From contig CAZOKH010000034.1 in assembly GCA_964580315.1 (NCBI GenBank), forward strand, positions 1-36,353: 36,353 nucleotides of DNA, given 5' to 3'. The stretch is from CAZOKH01 sp964580315 (GTDB lineage: Bacteria > Chloroflexota > Anaerolineae > Anaerolineales > Anaerolineaceae). The notes below the pieces were generated by a model that made no database searches, was not told the origin of the DNA, and worked only from the letters and a program-made list of their open reading frames with translations. The position numbers and the translations under genes are program-made. Positions 25,423-35,667 of the stretch are shown in pieces; positions within the stretch are counted from its first letter, which is position 1, and every line of letters starts with the position of its first letter.

Positions 25423-27636
25423 TCACACTCCCTTCTCTTCATGTGAAAGAACAAAATCCGTTTCTTGAACCAATTTACCCATCTTCTGCAACTCGCGCTG
25501 CACCCCATGCATCAGATGGCTCATTTTTAGGCAGCCGCTTCCTCCCTGAGGTTGACTCTCCTCAGCAGCGGCAAAAGCTGCACTGACAATACTATTGCGA
25601 ATACTGCCGCCCGCCAGCTTGAAACGTTTGGCCATCAATTTCAAGTCCAAATCATCGGCGCGGGGTAGTTCCGGAGGTATCAACACATCCCAAATACGCA
25701 GTCGGTATTCTTCTTCCGGGAATGGGAAGTTAATGATAAATTGCAAGCGGCGGGTGAAAGCCTCGTCCAGATTGGCGCGCAAGTTGGTCGCCAGGATCGC
25801 CACGCCGTCATAAGCCTCCATGCGCTGTAAGAGATAACCCACCTCAATATTGGCGTAACGATCATGCGCATCTTTCACCTCGGAGCGCTTGCCAAAAATG
25901 GCATCGGCTTCGTCAAAGAACAGGATGGCATTGCTGGTTTGCGCCTCATTGAAAATTTGCTCCAGGTTCTTTTCAGTTTCGCCAATGTACTTGCTGACGA
26001 TGGTGGAAAGATCAATGCGGTACAGGTCAATGCCCAGTTCATTGGCAATGATCTGTGCAGCCAGGGTTTTACCGGTTCCAGGCGGGCCGGTGAACAACGC
26101 CGATACTCCCAGGCTGGATGTCAGTTTGCGCCCCAGACCCCACTCTTCCAGAACACGCGGCCGCGATTTGACCATACTCACCAATTCGTTTAGCATGGTA
26201 ATGGGTGTCTCGGGCAGCACCAGGTCTCCCCACGAGTATCGCGGCTCAATTTTGTGCGCCAGGCCGGCCAGGTGATGCCCTGAATGAAAACGAGCGGCCT
26301 CAAACAAGTCGTCGCTTTGCAGAAGTCGTCCTTCTTGCAGCGCCTGCGTCATGGCGGCGCTGGCAGCTGCCACAATTTGCCCGGTGGTCAACACAAATTG
26401 CCCCGCCAGGGCTTCAATCATCTGGGGCGGCAGTTCATCTGTCACACCTTCCAGCATTGTGTCCCAAAGATTAATTCGATCACTGGTGGAAAGCCTCTTG
26501 ATATGAATCCGCATCAGGGGATAATCGTTCCCCATCATTTCATCGGAAAGCCTGAACGGTTGTTTGCTGATCAACACAATGCTGTCATCCAGCAATCGCA
26601 AGATCTCAAACGCCTCTGATATCAGACAGCCGTCTCGGTCGATAAAAACATCCGCTCCCTGGATATTCAGCAATGCGCCCAGCATACGCGCATCGCGCAC
26701 GGCAGGATAAAGCTGCTCCAGGGCAAAATCGAGCTTACATTCCGGCGGTATTTTCAATTTCAGCAGCGATTTATGCAATGCCGTGCTCAGTTGACGAACC
26801 ACGACATCTTGCTGCATGAGGTCTTCGCCGTATAGACAAACCAGCGGATGTATCGAATTGAAAACATCTGCCGACGGCATATTTTCCAGATCAAAAACCG
26901 CAGCCGCCAGTTCTTCCGGGATATCTCCATTCAGGGGAGTATATTCAAGACCAGAGCTTCCTGCCCGGGATGAATAAGCGCCCAGTAACCAGGAAACCAC
27001 AGCAGGAGATACCTGGAATGCCTGCCTGAGACTGTTGGGCTGGCGGCCATTTTCTTCCAGGGGCAGCAAAAGTCTAAAAAGGCGCAGTGGGGCATGCTGC
27101 TCAAAAAGATGCAAATAATCCAGCCGTCCAAGTCCTTCGGGTAACAGCAAAGCCAGGATCAGGTCAGTGCCGGGCTGTACGCGGGTCACGTCATCCTGCA
27201 AATAGCCGTAAATACGTTCATAGCGCAAATCCATGGCCGGCGCCAGGCAAACGATAAATGCCCACCATTCAAATTCGCTCAAGCCAAAAATCTCTGCCAG
27301 GCTTTTCAAGCGCAGCAGCACGCCCTGTTTTTGAGCCTGTTCTTCCAGCGACCGAATCTTTTGATCCGCCCGGTCTAATGCATCTTTAAAACGGCTGGCG
27401 TCTTCGGCAGACAGGGTCACGCTGCTGCCCCAGTGCTCACCGGGGGCACGGCGGGTAAGCGCTAGCGCCTCGGGGTCAGAAATTCGCAGTCCACGGAAAC
27501 GGTCAGAGGGATCCTGCCCGGCTAATTGCCAGCGGAACACCTCGCGTTCAAGGCGTGCATCCAGCCACGAAAGCACCGCTTTCAAGTACTCGCGCTGGAT
27601 TTCTTCCATTTCAACCGTTCCCATCTTATTTTTCAT
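25423..27636 (-). CDS. Cdc48-like AAA+ ATPase of the eCIS (Afp15-like)
   Basis: 737 aa. The C-terminal AAA+ module (from about residue 480) has Walker A GPPGTGKT at 517-524, Walker B ILFFDEADAIFG near 569-580, the sensor ATNLRANLDEAFTRR with the arginine finger pair, and a sensor-2-like GGSIRNSIVSAAF. The first ~470 residues hold a helical region and a degenerate ATPase-like domain. This ATPase is a core eCIS gene; in Afp/PVC it is needed for assembly or cargo loading, and the particle itself is not ATP-driven in firing. ATG 27636 follows the lipoprotein gene stop by two bases. The ribosome-binding site is weak, so translational coupling is likely. Confidence 0.93.
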   Translation of the reverse strand: MKNKMGTVEMEEIQREYLKAVLSWLDARLEREVFRWQLAGQDPSDRFRGLRISDPEALALTRRAPGEHWGSSVTLSAEDASRFKDALDRADQKIRSLEEQAQKQGVLLRLKSLAEIFGLSEFEWWAFIVCLAPAMDLRYERIYGYLQDDVTRVQPGTDLILALLLPEGLGRLDYLHLFEQHAPLRLFRLLLPLEENGRQPNSLRQAFQVSPAVVSWLLGAYSSRAGSSGLEYTPLNGDIPEELAAAVFDLENMPSADVFNSIHPLVCLYGEDLMQQDVVVRQLSTALHKSLLKLKIPPECKLDFALEQLYPAVRDARMLGALLNIQGADVFIDRDGCLISEAFEILRLLDDSIVLISKQPFRLSDEMMGNDYPLMRIHIKRLSTSDRINLWDTMLEGVTDELPPQMIEALAGQFVLTTGQIVAAASAAMTQALQEGRLLQSDDLFEAARFHSGHHLAGLAHKIEPRYSWGDLVLPETPITMLNELVSMVKSRPRVLEEWGLGRKLTSSLGVSALFTGPPGTGKTLAAQIIANELGIDLYRIDLSTIVSKYIGETEKNLEQIFNEAQTSNAILFFDEADAIFGKRSEVKDAHDRYANIEVGYLLQRMEAYDGVAILATNLRANLDEAFTRRLQFIINFPFPEEEYRLRIWDVLIPPELPRADDLDLKLMAKRFKLAGGSIRNSIVSAAFAAAEESQPQGGSGCLKMSHLMHGVQRELQKMGKLVQETDFVLSHEEKGV

Positions 27637-27638
27637 CG

Positions 27639-28913
27639 TTATTCGGTTGTATCCTGCGCTCCACCGGAGAAAACTTTCTCCACAGAAGCTCTAAAGTGAT
27701 CAGCACTAACTACAACAGGTTTGCCATCTTCCACCAGCAGCAATTCAAAGTTGAGCTGCTTATTCGCACCACTGTTATCAAAAGACACACTGCCAATGCA
27801 GGGTGCAGTGACATTGATTTGTTTTAATGTGTCGCGCAGCCTTTCTCGGCGGGTGGTAATTGGATCAGCTTTTGTTTTGAGCAACGAAGACAACCATGTT
27901 TTCGCCGGCTGGCTTTCTTCAGCCTGCCTGATGGCTTCCTGCAGCAAATACATACTGGCATAGGTTTGAGCTTCATAGATCGAATCTACTTCTGCCGGAC
28001 ATTCGGTCGAATCGATAGCCTGACGAACCACATATACGCCGCTGGCTTCTGCCGTGCTCAAAAATGACTGGCTGGCAAAGCCGCCTTCCTGCCCAATCAA
28101 AACTGGAGCCACTCCCGCCCCAAATGCTTCCCGCAGGGCAGCCACCAGAATTTTTGAGTCAACCGGGTCATCACAAATCAAATAAACCAGGTGTGCGCCG
28201 CTCGTTTTCACATCCTTCGCCAGGGCGGCCAGTTGTTCAGGTTCAAAACCGCTGGACGGGAATGCTTCATAGAGGGCAATTTCCATTGACAGCTTCATGG
28301 CAGCCCGGGCGGTCTCCACGGCGGCGCTCTCACCAAAGGTATCTTGCTCATACACAATAGCCAGCTTTAGACCCGTGTTCTCAGCTGTTGTTTCTTCATC
28401 ACCCTTGTCGCTGACGGATGCCAGTTGCTGTAAAACAGAACCAAAAATGTAACCGGCATACTCAGAGCTGGGAGGGCTGAGCCGAAAAACCCATAGATTA
28501 TTGGACGGTAAAAGGTTTTCACCGCCAGTGGTTGGCACTAACATGGGCACATTGAAGAAATTCACCAGGGTGGCAGCCCGCACAGTGGCTTCATTGGTGG
28601 TTGCGCCAACCACAGCCACCACACTTTCCTCTTCAACCATCGAGCGAATGGCAGTTTGCACATCGCCCTGCCGGTTGCCTTCAGCGGTTTGAACCAGCCG
28701 GTATCCGCCAGCCCCCTCTTGCAAACTGAGCTCATAACCTGCCTGTTGTTCCAATGCCACCGGATTTGCATCAGGATTTTCCTGGCCGCCCGGATCGCTG
28801 GAAAGCACACCAACAGCCTGCATGTCGGCAGCTTTTTTCGCACATCCTGCCGCACAGCAAACAACCAGCAATCCCGTAATAATCCATAATCCGTGATGCA
28901 GCTTCGTTGACAA
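27639..28913 (-). CDS. Branched-chain amino acid-type ligand-binding lipoprotein (orphan)
   Basis: 424 aa. The N-terminus has a hydrophobic segment and lipobox CAAGC with Cys24, so a membrane-anchored lipoprotein is expected. The mature part is a type-I periplasmic-binding fold of the LivJ/receptor family: VVAVVGATTNEATVRAATLV, VPMLVPTTGGENL, WVFRLSPPSSEYAGYI, LAIVYEQDTFGESAAVE, GAHLVYLICDD and a VYVVRQAIDS stretch. No permease or ABC ATPase genes accompany it. The start is TTG 28913, with TAGGAG seven bases upstream. It lies between the giant FHA-like/Ig gene and the eCIS ATPase, in the same operon. A sensing role is an inference; the ligand is unknown. Confidence 0.88.
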   Translation of the reverse strand: MSTKLHHGLWIITGLLVVCCAAGCAKKAADMQAVGVLSSDPGGQENPDANPVALEQQAGYELSLQEGAGGYRLVQTAEGNRQGDVQTAIRSMVEEESVVAVVGATTNEATVRAATLVNFFNVPMLVPTTGGENLLPSNNLWVFRLSPPSSEYAGYIFGSVLQQLASVSDKGDEETTAENTGLKLAIVYEQDTFGESAAVETARAAMKLSMEIALYEAFPSSGFEPEQLAALAKDVKTSGAHLVYLICDDPVDSKILVAALREAFGAGVAPVLIGQEGGFASQSFLSTAEASGVYVVRQAIDSTECPAEVDSIYEAQTYASMYLLQEAIRQAEESQPAKTWLSSLLKTKADPITTRRERLRDTLKQINVTAPCIGSVSFDNSGANKQLNFELLLVEDGKPVVVSADHFRASVEKVFSGGAQDTTE

Positions 28914-28957
28914 GGTTTACTCCTAATTTTTCTGATCAGTGTAATAAATAATTCAAA

Positions 28958-31900
28958 TCACGGTGCAACGACATCAAATATTGGCGATTCCGATGACAAC
29001 GCGAGAAACGTCTGACTCCCGGGGTAAGAATATTGAATCCTGGTGCCTGTAACCGCGCCATCGAAATTGATGAAAAATTCTCCGTAACCATTTGAATCCA
29101 GCGAGATGTAACAATACCCATCCGCACTTGGCGCAACCGTGTTGCCAATAGAATCCTTGATGAAGTATGTCCCGATGCTGGGTTTAATCCCTACATTACC
29201 CTGGGGGATAAAACTGTGTCCCAGGCTATCGGTTAACTTCACCCGTAAATTGTGATCCTTTTTGGTAGGCATCTTATTGGTGGCGCTGAATGGAAACGAG
29301 ACCCATCCTGTTCCGCCATCGTACTGCAAAGTAGCGCTTGGCGTATGTTTGGCAAGCGTGAAAGTGTATTCCTGGTTAGTCAGCGGATTAAAGTAATCGT
29401 TCTGGATGTAACTGACCGTTAGTTTCTTATCGGTGCATTCGGTATCAGACGACAGGGTCAGTTGCGCCTGGTTGGATGAGTTGATTTTCTTGTCCGTTAT
29501 CGTGCCGCAGGTAGTGCTGGCTGTAAACTGTGTATTAAAGTCTGTAACGGACGATGCAATCGGCTTCAGGGTTGTATCAGTGTTTGTAATAGACGCCAGG
29601 TTTATGGTTATGATCTGCGGCATGCCCACATAACCGCTGTATGGACCGGTCGGCGTGAAGGTCATACTCACATCTTGCTTGGCTATACCGGGGGTTGTGT
29701 ACGCGCCCGTCGCTTTATAAATGGAATTATGCGAGGTGAAACTGAAAGTGGTATTCTGATTGACGGTGACATCCGGTTTGAACACCAGGTAACACGGATC
29801 ACTGGTGAGATCAAAGAATGATCCGCCCCAGTAGTAGTAGTCCCAATGTACGCCCAGCCAATTCCATTTTCGGTCCCAGTCATCATACAGATCAACATTA
29901 ATCGCCCGGTTTAGTCTGACCTTGACATCATTTTGAGCACCACAGGTGCTCTGGCTCCAATCAATGGCGCTCTCCACCGATGCCGGCAAGATGATCTTTA
30001 CAATATTATTGGCCGTGTAGTCATTGATGATCTGGCCGTTTGATGTATATGTCGCTCCCCAGGAGTTGTAATACTCATAGATCCTGGAAATGGTAACCTG
30101 CACCATATATTTTTCACCCACATGGAACCAGTCAATCGTGTTGGGAGAAGTATGTACCATGTTGTCATGCCCGGCCGCTGAATCGGGCATGCGTTTGATC
30201 ACCACCGTCATGTAAGTCGAGCTATTCTCCTGGATTGTCAAATCTTCAATGGTGGTGGCGCTTGAAGTGAATGCCAGATCATCGCCGGTCATATCTTCGC
30301 CAACATTGGTGAAACCCAGTTCCATTTCCACATCATAAGGTAGTGTGCCGCTGGCGCTGCTGCATGTCATGGCAAAATCGGCAATCGGGCTGCTGGTGGC
30401 TGCGTCCCATTCAATCGTCACCAGGTATTCTCCGGCTGTGCCGGTGCCGGGGGCGCCAATTGAACAGTTGGATATGCCGGAAGTACCCAGGAATTTGACC
30501 AGCAAATCACGCCCAACCAGAGATTTATCATCATAGCCTGAGGTGGGAATATCCAGCACGATCCTGCCGTCCAACTGCCGGTTAACCACCAGTGAAGTAG
30601 GCCAGGCAGTCGATCCATACTCTGAAAACCAGGCCGCAGTGATTTCGTCTTGTTTTGTGATTACCAGGGTCTTCTCAGAACTGGTTTCCACGTAAGTTCC
30701 TGCACTACCTTCATAAGTTGCCTTAACGGTAATACTGCCTGCCTTCTTAAATACCACCGAGCTGTCTGCTGTGCCATCCACAATGGTGATTGCGCCGGTG
30801 CTGGAGTTCTGCTGACAATTGACAGACGATGAGCAGGTAAAAACTGACAGGCTGTTCCCCTCTTTTTCTTCCAAGATAATGGAACCGCTGATTTCTGTGC
30901 CGGTAGCATCTTGCAGGCTGGCAATGCCGCTGGGACCGGTTAAATTAATCACCTGCCCAACCTTTATTGCACTTACATCATCAAAGATGATCTTTGTGTT
31001 TTGAAGAACATCCATTTGGAATGTTTTTGTTTTAATATCCGGCGCTTCCTGATTTTCCATGTAATAAGAACCGCCGATGGAATTGTCAAAGGTATAGGTC
31101 ACATCCCACGGGTTATAGAGCGGGTCCAAACCGGTTACGTCGCACACCAGTTTATAAACCCCGCTCACCGTTTTCACATCGCAACTCCATGTGGTGGCGC
31201 CCGCCCCTGGTTGTCCAACTGCATTGAAAGTAAACGCAGATGCTGGAGGTAAGGGTAAAGTGGATTGCAAATCATCATTTGGATCGACAACACGAAAACC
31301 AAGCGTCACCTGGGCACTTGCCGGGTCTTGAGTGCCCAGCTTGCAACCTGATAGTGTGTCGGGGTCAGTTTCACACATGGACGAATTCAGGAAAAATTTC
31401 ACCAGGCCGATGGTTACATTGGGCTGCTCATAACTGGTCGGATCTATTTCACCGTCGTCATGGAAATAATCGAACAGCAACAGGTGTTTGCCAGAGACAT
31501 TAAAACGCGTAACACTGATATCGGCATAAAATGAGCCGATTGTCCTGCTAAATGTCTCCTCAGTGGCAACTGTTGCGGTTGCGCCGCCAATGAAACTACA
31601 CGTGCCGTCGATCAGTTCTCCGGCAGCATCCTGATCGCAAATACTGACATTCACCTTACTCTTGCCGTCATCCGGAATACTGACATTCTTGGGGCGCACC
31701 TCAACCATGATGCGCAACCCTTCATCCATGTCCAGATCGGTGGCCGGATCAGTAATATCGGTGATGTCACTTCCGCTCTCCAGTTCATAGTAGCGCGGAA
31801 CCATTTCAACTTCGGCGCTTTGAACTGTGATGGTTTGTGCATAAGGGGGCGAATCATCCTGTAAGTAAATCGTATCACCCTCATAACTGGCAGTAATTTC

Positions 31901-34525
31901 CTTATCACCCGGTGTGTTAAATGTCAAATCGCAAGAAAGCGCCGGGAGTGTGATGGAACAGCTTGAATAACCATCTGTCACGGTCACTTTTCCGGTTGGC
32001 TTTGGTTTATCAGACGGGACTTTATCAAAGCCAATGGTGACCGTGACTTTTTGTCCCACCATAAAACGCCCGGCATCCGTATAAACATCCACAATATTCA
32101 GAGCGATCTTGATTAGATCGGGATCCACGGTGATATCTACCGGTGAAGCGGTTGAAAGCTCACCATTCCAGGCTTTCAACAAAAAGGTACCGCTTTCTTC
32201 CACCGTCACGGTTTTAAAACCCTGCGGATTGATCCAGTCTGCCACAACTTCTTCGCCTTCATCGCCGCCTTTGGCAAGCTGAATATGCGTCCAGGCTTTG
32301 GATACTGACCAGGAGAATTGCACATCGCCGCTGCCCACCATTTTGGCAGGCACAGCTTTAAAGAAGTCGATGGTGGGGGCTGTGGGCGGCTCTCCGGTAA
32401 ACACATTCACCGGCAGCATAAATATTTGCTCCAACTCGCCGCTCTTGGCTGTCAGTACAAAATTCATCGACTCCTGGGGAAAGTAGGGTTGTTTTCCTTT
32501 AGCCGGCAGGGTTTCAGTGAAGGGAGCAATGGCCACATTCTCAACGCCGTCAATCTCCCACTCCAGCATCACCTGTTCGCCTTTGTCCAGTTCACGATTC
32601 GATTGATAGAACTGCACCCGGTAACCGGTTTCGCTGTTCTTGTCCTCAGTTAGTTCGACAAATTTATATGGAAAATCGTTACCCTGTGCTGCAGGCCTGG
32701 GCTGCGGACCGGCAGACACAATCGCCGCTGTGTGCGCTGCTCCACTTGAGGTTTGAGGTGTGACGGCAGCAGTTGTTGTTGAAGTGGACGTGGAACTTCC
32801 CTCATTCGTCTTAACCCACACCGTGAACTTCTTCACATCAATATGGGGCGGCACAACATTCACAAAGAAGCTGCGCATTTCGGTTCCACTCAGGTTGCTG
32901 GCCTCAAGTGTCACAATGGCATCTTCTTCCAGGTTCACTTCCTGCTGTCCGCTAAACTGGTCTTCGGGCAGCTCTGTAACCACGTCATCGATGGTCAAAA
33001 GCACCTTGTCGGCTTTGGTTACCGACCAGCGGATATTGACCGGGATGCCCTTATCCACGGCGGTTTTATCCACATCGAAAACCGCAATTTTCGGTGTGGG
33101 CGGCACCACCAGCACAGTAATGGACTGCCTGCGGTCCATCCCCAGCAGTCCCGAAATCCAATTTCCCGCCACCAGTTCATAAGTGGTTGACTGGGTAGGC
33201 GCCACCGTGATGTGCTTCATACTGCGGTTAACTTCTTTGTCGATGTTTGAGATACTTAAACGTGTGGCAAAAGGCGAAACTGACCATTCCAACGCAGTGC
33301 TGTCGCCCAGTTCGATCAAATCTTTGCCGGCAGCCACCTGGTAGGAATTGATACGCGGCTGAATTAAGAAGAAGATGCCCAAAACCACCATAAAGGCGGA
33401 TAACAGGATTGCCCACCAGCCCAACAGGGGATGACTGACCACTGAACCGCTCACAGTTTGCGGCGCAACGGCCTGCCCTGCCACCTGCAAAGTGGTGGAA
33501 TAATGATACCGCCGGCTGCGGAAGGCAATCACCGGCTTGCGGTTGGGAATAATTTCAATCGGCAGGTTGTGCGACTCACCCGCTTCAATATTCACCGCGG
33601 CCTGCCGCGTCAGACGTGAGTCTTCACCAACCACAAAATCAAACGTGCAGCCGTTTTCCTCATCCAGAGCCATAACGCTGAAATTGGTGGTGTTGTTGCC
33701 CTGGTTCTTAATCGGTAGAGAGACATTTCCTTTTGAGTCACGCCAGTGAATGTGCTGCTGGCGTGGGTCCAGGTTGCCCACTTGAAAATCATAAAACGGC
33801 GCAATGGTCAAATCGATCTGCGTCACACTACGCGAACGCGGGTAATTGGGCGATGTTACCACCAGGTTGAGGGCATGTTTGCCCGCCGTGCTGGTTGGCG
33901 CCCGCGGGGGAGTAATGCTGGCGCGCACAATGGCACGCTGCCCTTCATTCAGGTTGACCAGGCGCGGGGTGATGGTCACCCAGTCGTTGGGTACTCCCTG
34001 GATGGCGACGTGAAAACCAGCCACAATTTGACCGGCATTGACAATTTCAAATTCATACAGGGCGCTTTGCTCAACTTCCACTTCCGACTGCTGGGAAAGG
34101 ACATTGACCAGGATGGATTGTTCGCCATCACTGCTGGCGGCTGCCTGAGGAGAATCAATCTGTGTATCGATCCCGGTCTGTGTTCCCTTGTAGACCGTCA
34201 GGTGCATCCCCAGGGGGGTAGCCCCCACTTGAACATAGATGGCGTATTCCCCCAGGTCTATGCGTTGATTCTCTTTCAGGCTGGCAGATGTCGCCTGAAT
34301 TGGATCACCTTCCAACAGGATATTTGCTTCAGGAGCCAACGCAACGACATCGATCAGACCATTCTTCCTGACGAATGAAGCATGGAAAGGCATGACACCA
34401 CCGCCGGCAATAGTTAAATCATTATCCGGGTGACTGCCAACATTCACAACAGGCTGGTCAAAGTTAAATTCTCTGACCGCTGGTGTTGCGCTGTTTTCAG
34501 GCGGGGTGTTGGTCGTTTCAGCCAT
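28958..34525 (-). CDS. Giant membrane protein: FHA-like N-terminus, one TM, Ig-like repeat ectodomain
   Basis: 1855 aa. Residues ~20-115 look like an FHA fold (VVNVGSHPDNDLTI, FHASFV), but the phosphothreonine-binding Arg after the first Gly and the Ser before His48 are absent. Residues ~140-245 resemble an alpha-galactosidase NEW3-like beta domain (YEFEIVNAGQIVAGFHVAIQ). A single transmembrane helix is at ~367-391 (WWAILLSAFMVVLGIFFLI). The remaining ~1460 residues are a series of beta-sandwich modules, one of the Big_3-like type at ~800-905 (PTGKVTVTDGYSSCS, DKEITASYEGD). No signal peptide is seen, so the N-terminus may be cytoplasmic. ATG 34525 has GAGAAGAA upstream. I infer a surface anchor or adhesin linked to the eCIS. 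Confidence 0.85.
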   Translation of the reverse strand: MAETTNTPPENSATPAVREFNFDQPVVNVGSHPDNDLTIAGGGVMPFHASFVRKNGLIDVVALAPEANILLEGDPIQATSASLKENQRIDLGEYAIYVQVGATPLGMHLTVYKGTQTGIDTQIDSPQAAASSDGEQSILVNVLSQQSEVEVEQSALYEFEIVNAGQIVAGFHVAIQGVPNDWVTITPRLVNLNEGQRAIVRASITPPRAPTSTAGKHALNLVVTSPNYPRSRSVTQIDLTIAPFYDFQVGNLDPRQQHIHWRDSKGNVSLPIKNQGNNTTNFSVMALDEENGCTFDFVVGEDSRLTRQAAVNIEAGESHNLPIEIIPNRKPVIAFRSRRYHYSTTLQVAGQAVAPQTVSGSVVSHPLLGWWAILLSAFMVVLGIFFLIQPRINSYQVAAGKDLIELGDSTALEWSVSPFATRLSISNIDKEVNRSMKHITVAPTQSTTYELVAGNWISGLLGMDRRQSITVLVVPPTPKIAVFDVDKTAVDKGIPVNIRWSVTKADKVLLTIDDVVTELPEDQFSGQQEVNLEEDAIVTLEASNLSGTEMRSFFVNVVPPHIDVKKFTVWVKTNEGSSTSTSTTTAAVTPQTSSGAAHTAAIVSAGPQPRPAAQGNDFPYKFVELTEDKNSETGYRVQFYQSNRELDKGEQVMLEWEIDGVENVAIAPFTETLPAKGKQPYFPQESMNFVLTAKSGELEQIFMLPVNVFTGEPPTAPTIDFFKAVPAKMVGSGDVQFSWSVSKAWTHIQLAKGGDEGEEVVADWINPQGFKTVTVEESGTFLLKAWNGELSTASPVDITVDPDLIKIALNIVDVYTDAGRFMVGQKVTVTIGFDKVPSDKPKPTGKVTVTDGYSSCSITLPALSCDLTFNTPGDKEITASYEGDTIYLQDDSPPYAQTITVQSAEVEMVPRYYELESGSDITDITDPATDLDMDEGLRIMVEVRPKNVSIPDDGKSKVNVSICDQDAAGELIDGTCSFIGGATATVATEETFSRTIGSFYADISVTRFNVSGKHLLLFDYFHDDGEIDPTSYEQPNVTIGLVKFFLNSSMCETDPDTLSGCKLGTQDPASAQVTLGFRVVDPNDDLQSTLPLPPASAFTFNAVGQPGAGATTWSCDVKTVSGVYKLVCDVTGLDPLYNPWDVTYTFDNSIGGSYYMENQEAPDIKTKTFQMDVLQNTKIIFDDVSAIKVGQVINLTGPSGIASLQDATGTEISGSIILEEKEGNSLSVFTCSSSVNCQQNSSTGAITIVDGTADSSVVFKKAGSITVKATYEGSAGTYVETSSEKTLVITKQDEITAAWFSEYGSTAWPTSLVVNRQLDGRIVLDIPTSGYDDKSLVGRDLLVKFLGTSGISNCSIGAPGTGTAGEYLVTIEWDAATSSPIADFAMTCSSASGTLPYDVEMELGFTNVGEDMTGDDLAFTSSATTIEDLTIQENSSTYMTVVIKRMPDSAAGHDNMVHTSPNTIDWFHVGEKYMVQVTISRIYEYYNSWGATYTSNGQIINDYTANNIVKIILPASVESAIDWSQSTCGAQNDVKVRLNRAINVDLYDDWDRKWNWLGVHWDYYYWGGSFFDLTSDPCYLVFKPDVTVNQNTTFSFTSHNSIYKATGAYTTPGIAKQDVSMTFTPTGPYSGYVGMPQIITINLASITNTDTTLKPIASSVTDFNTQFTASTTCGTITDKKINSSNQAQLTLSSDTECTDKKLTVSYIQNDYFNPLTNQEYTFTLAKHTPSATLQYDGGTGWVSFPFSATNKMPTKKDHNLRVKLTDSLGHSFIPQGNVGIKPSIGTYFIKDSIGNTVAPSADGYCYISLDSNGYGEFFINFDGAVTGTRIQYSYPGSQTFLALSSESPIFDVVAP

Positions 34526-34537
34526 AATTCTTCTCGT

Positions 34538-35650
34538 TTAAAGCCAGATGCGGTAGATGGAATAACCAATTGTTGCCAAACCTGCAAAAACCAGGAAAAC
34601 ACTGATCAGGTTGGGCAACCAGTAATGCCATCTGGCAATCTGGTTAAGATAGACAACGCCCTGTTTGGAAATCGGGGCAATTTCTTTTTCAAATTTTTCC
34701 AATGGAACCTGCTGCGACTTGATTGTATAAAGGAAACTGCCTTCAGGAATAATCCTGCTTTTGGGGGTGATCTGCAGAGTCAATTGGATGGTTTCTTCAG
34801 GGCCAACTTCACCGGTGCGATAAAACTTTTTTACCTGCACTGCGGCTGATCGCACCGGCGCTGAGGCAACGACCTGGGGCTGCCCACCGGCACCCGGCTG
34901 CACAGCCGCGGTTTGAACCTGCCCTGTTGAGAACGTTTGCGTAGGCTCAGGCATGGCCGCCTGACCAGCTTGCGGCAAATCAGCATTGGGGGTCTTAACT
35001 CCCAACCTGCCCGAGTCCTTTTGCATCTGGTCCAGTTTGCGCTGCATTTCCTGCGGTTTTTGGGCAATATCTTTGGTCTTTGACTGAGCTTCGCGCACCA
35101 TTGCGCCCTGCTCTTTCAGCGATTTTCCCAGGCTGCCGGGCAGCAAACCGCCCACGGTGCCCAGCAGACTCGCCAGGGCGCCGCTTTTTGCCACAACTTT
35201 TTCAGCGGCCTTTCCCACGCCCGGCGCCCCCCCCGCGCCTTGCACGGTCATTTTCGGCTGGGCATTGTTTGCAGCAGCCAGGGTCTTTACGGGTGCCGCG
35301 CTGGTTGCAGCAGGTTTGTTGTTCTCTGGCACAACCATTGGCCTTTGAACGACAGTGGCAACAACTTGCGGTTCAATATTCACTTCGACTTCGGTTAAGG
35401 GAATATCATTCTGGAGAAATTGAAACTTCAAATTTGGCTCCAGCGATTCGGCAGTCAAGTGATAAACACTGGCCACATTCCCCAGGTTTTTTAGATACAG
35501 GGTGTGCACCCGCTGTACTGTAACGCGAAACAGGCGCTGCAATCCGGCAATGATCAGCCCACACAATCCAATCACAAATAAAACAATCCCGCCTGTTAGT
35601 GCGATTTTGAGGGCTAATTGAAACCAGACGTTTTGAAGCAAATTCTGCAT
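34538..35650 (-). CDS. Two-TM membrane protein of the eCIS operon
   Basis: 370 aa, family not recognised. A hydrophobic helix lies at about residues 15-38 (ALTGGIVLFVIGLCGLIIAG) and another at ~346-366 (LISVFLVFAGLATIGYSIYR). Between them are a beta-rich domain (LYLKNLGNVASVYHLTAESLEP), an Ala/Gln/Pro-rich linker with a helical part (EMQRKLDQMQKDSGRL), and a second beta-rich domain (ETIQLTLQITPKSRIIPEGS). The beta domains resemble COG1470-like or Ig-like modules of the neighbour. ATG 35650 follows the upstream stop by 17 bases. Both this gene and the next are membrane proteins, so they may form one complex. Confidence 0.75.
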   Translation of the reverse strand: MQNLLQNVWFQLALKIALTGGIVLFVIGLCGLIIAGLQRLFRVTVQRVHTLYLKNLGNVASVYHLTAESLEPNLKFQFLQNDIPLTEVEVNIEPQVVATVVQRPMVVPENNKPAATSAAPVKTLAAANNAQPKMTVQGAGGAPGVGKAAEKVVAKSGALASLLGTVGGLLPGSLGKSLKEQGAMVREAQSKTKDIAQKPQEMQRKLDQMQKDSGRLGVKTPNADLPQAGQAAMPEPTQTFSTGQVQTAAVQPGAGGQPQVVASAPVRSAAVQVKKFYRTGEVGPEETIQLTLQITPKSRIIPEGSFLYTIKSQQVPLEKFEKEIAPISKQGVVYLNQIARWHYWLPNLISVFLVFAGLATIGYSIYRIWL

Positions 35651-35667
35651 TGCCTTGCGCTTTCCTC

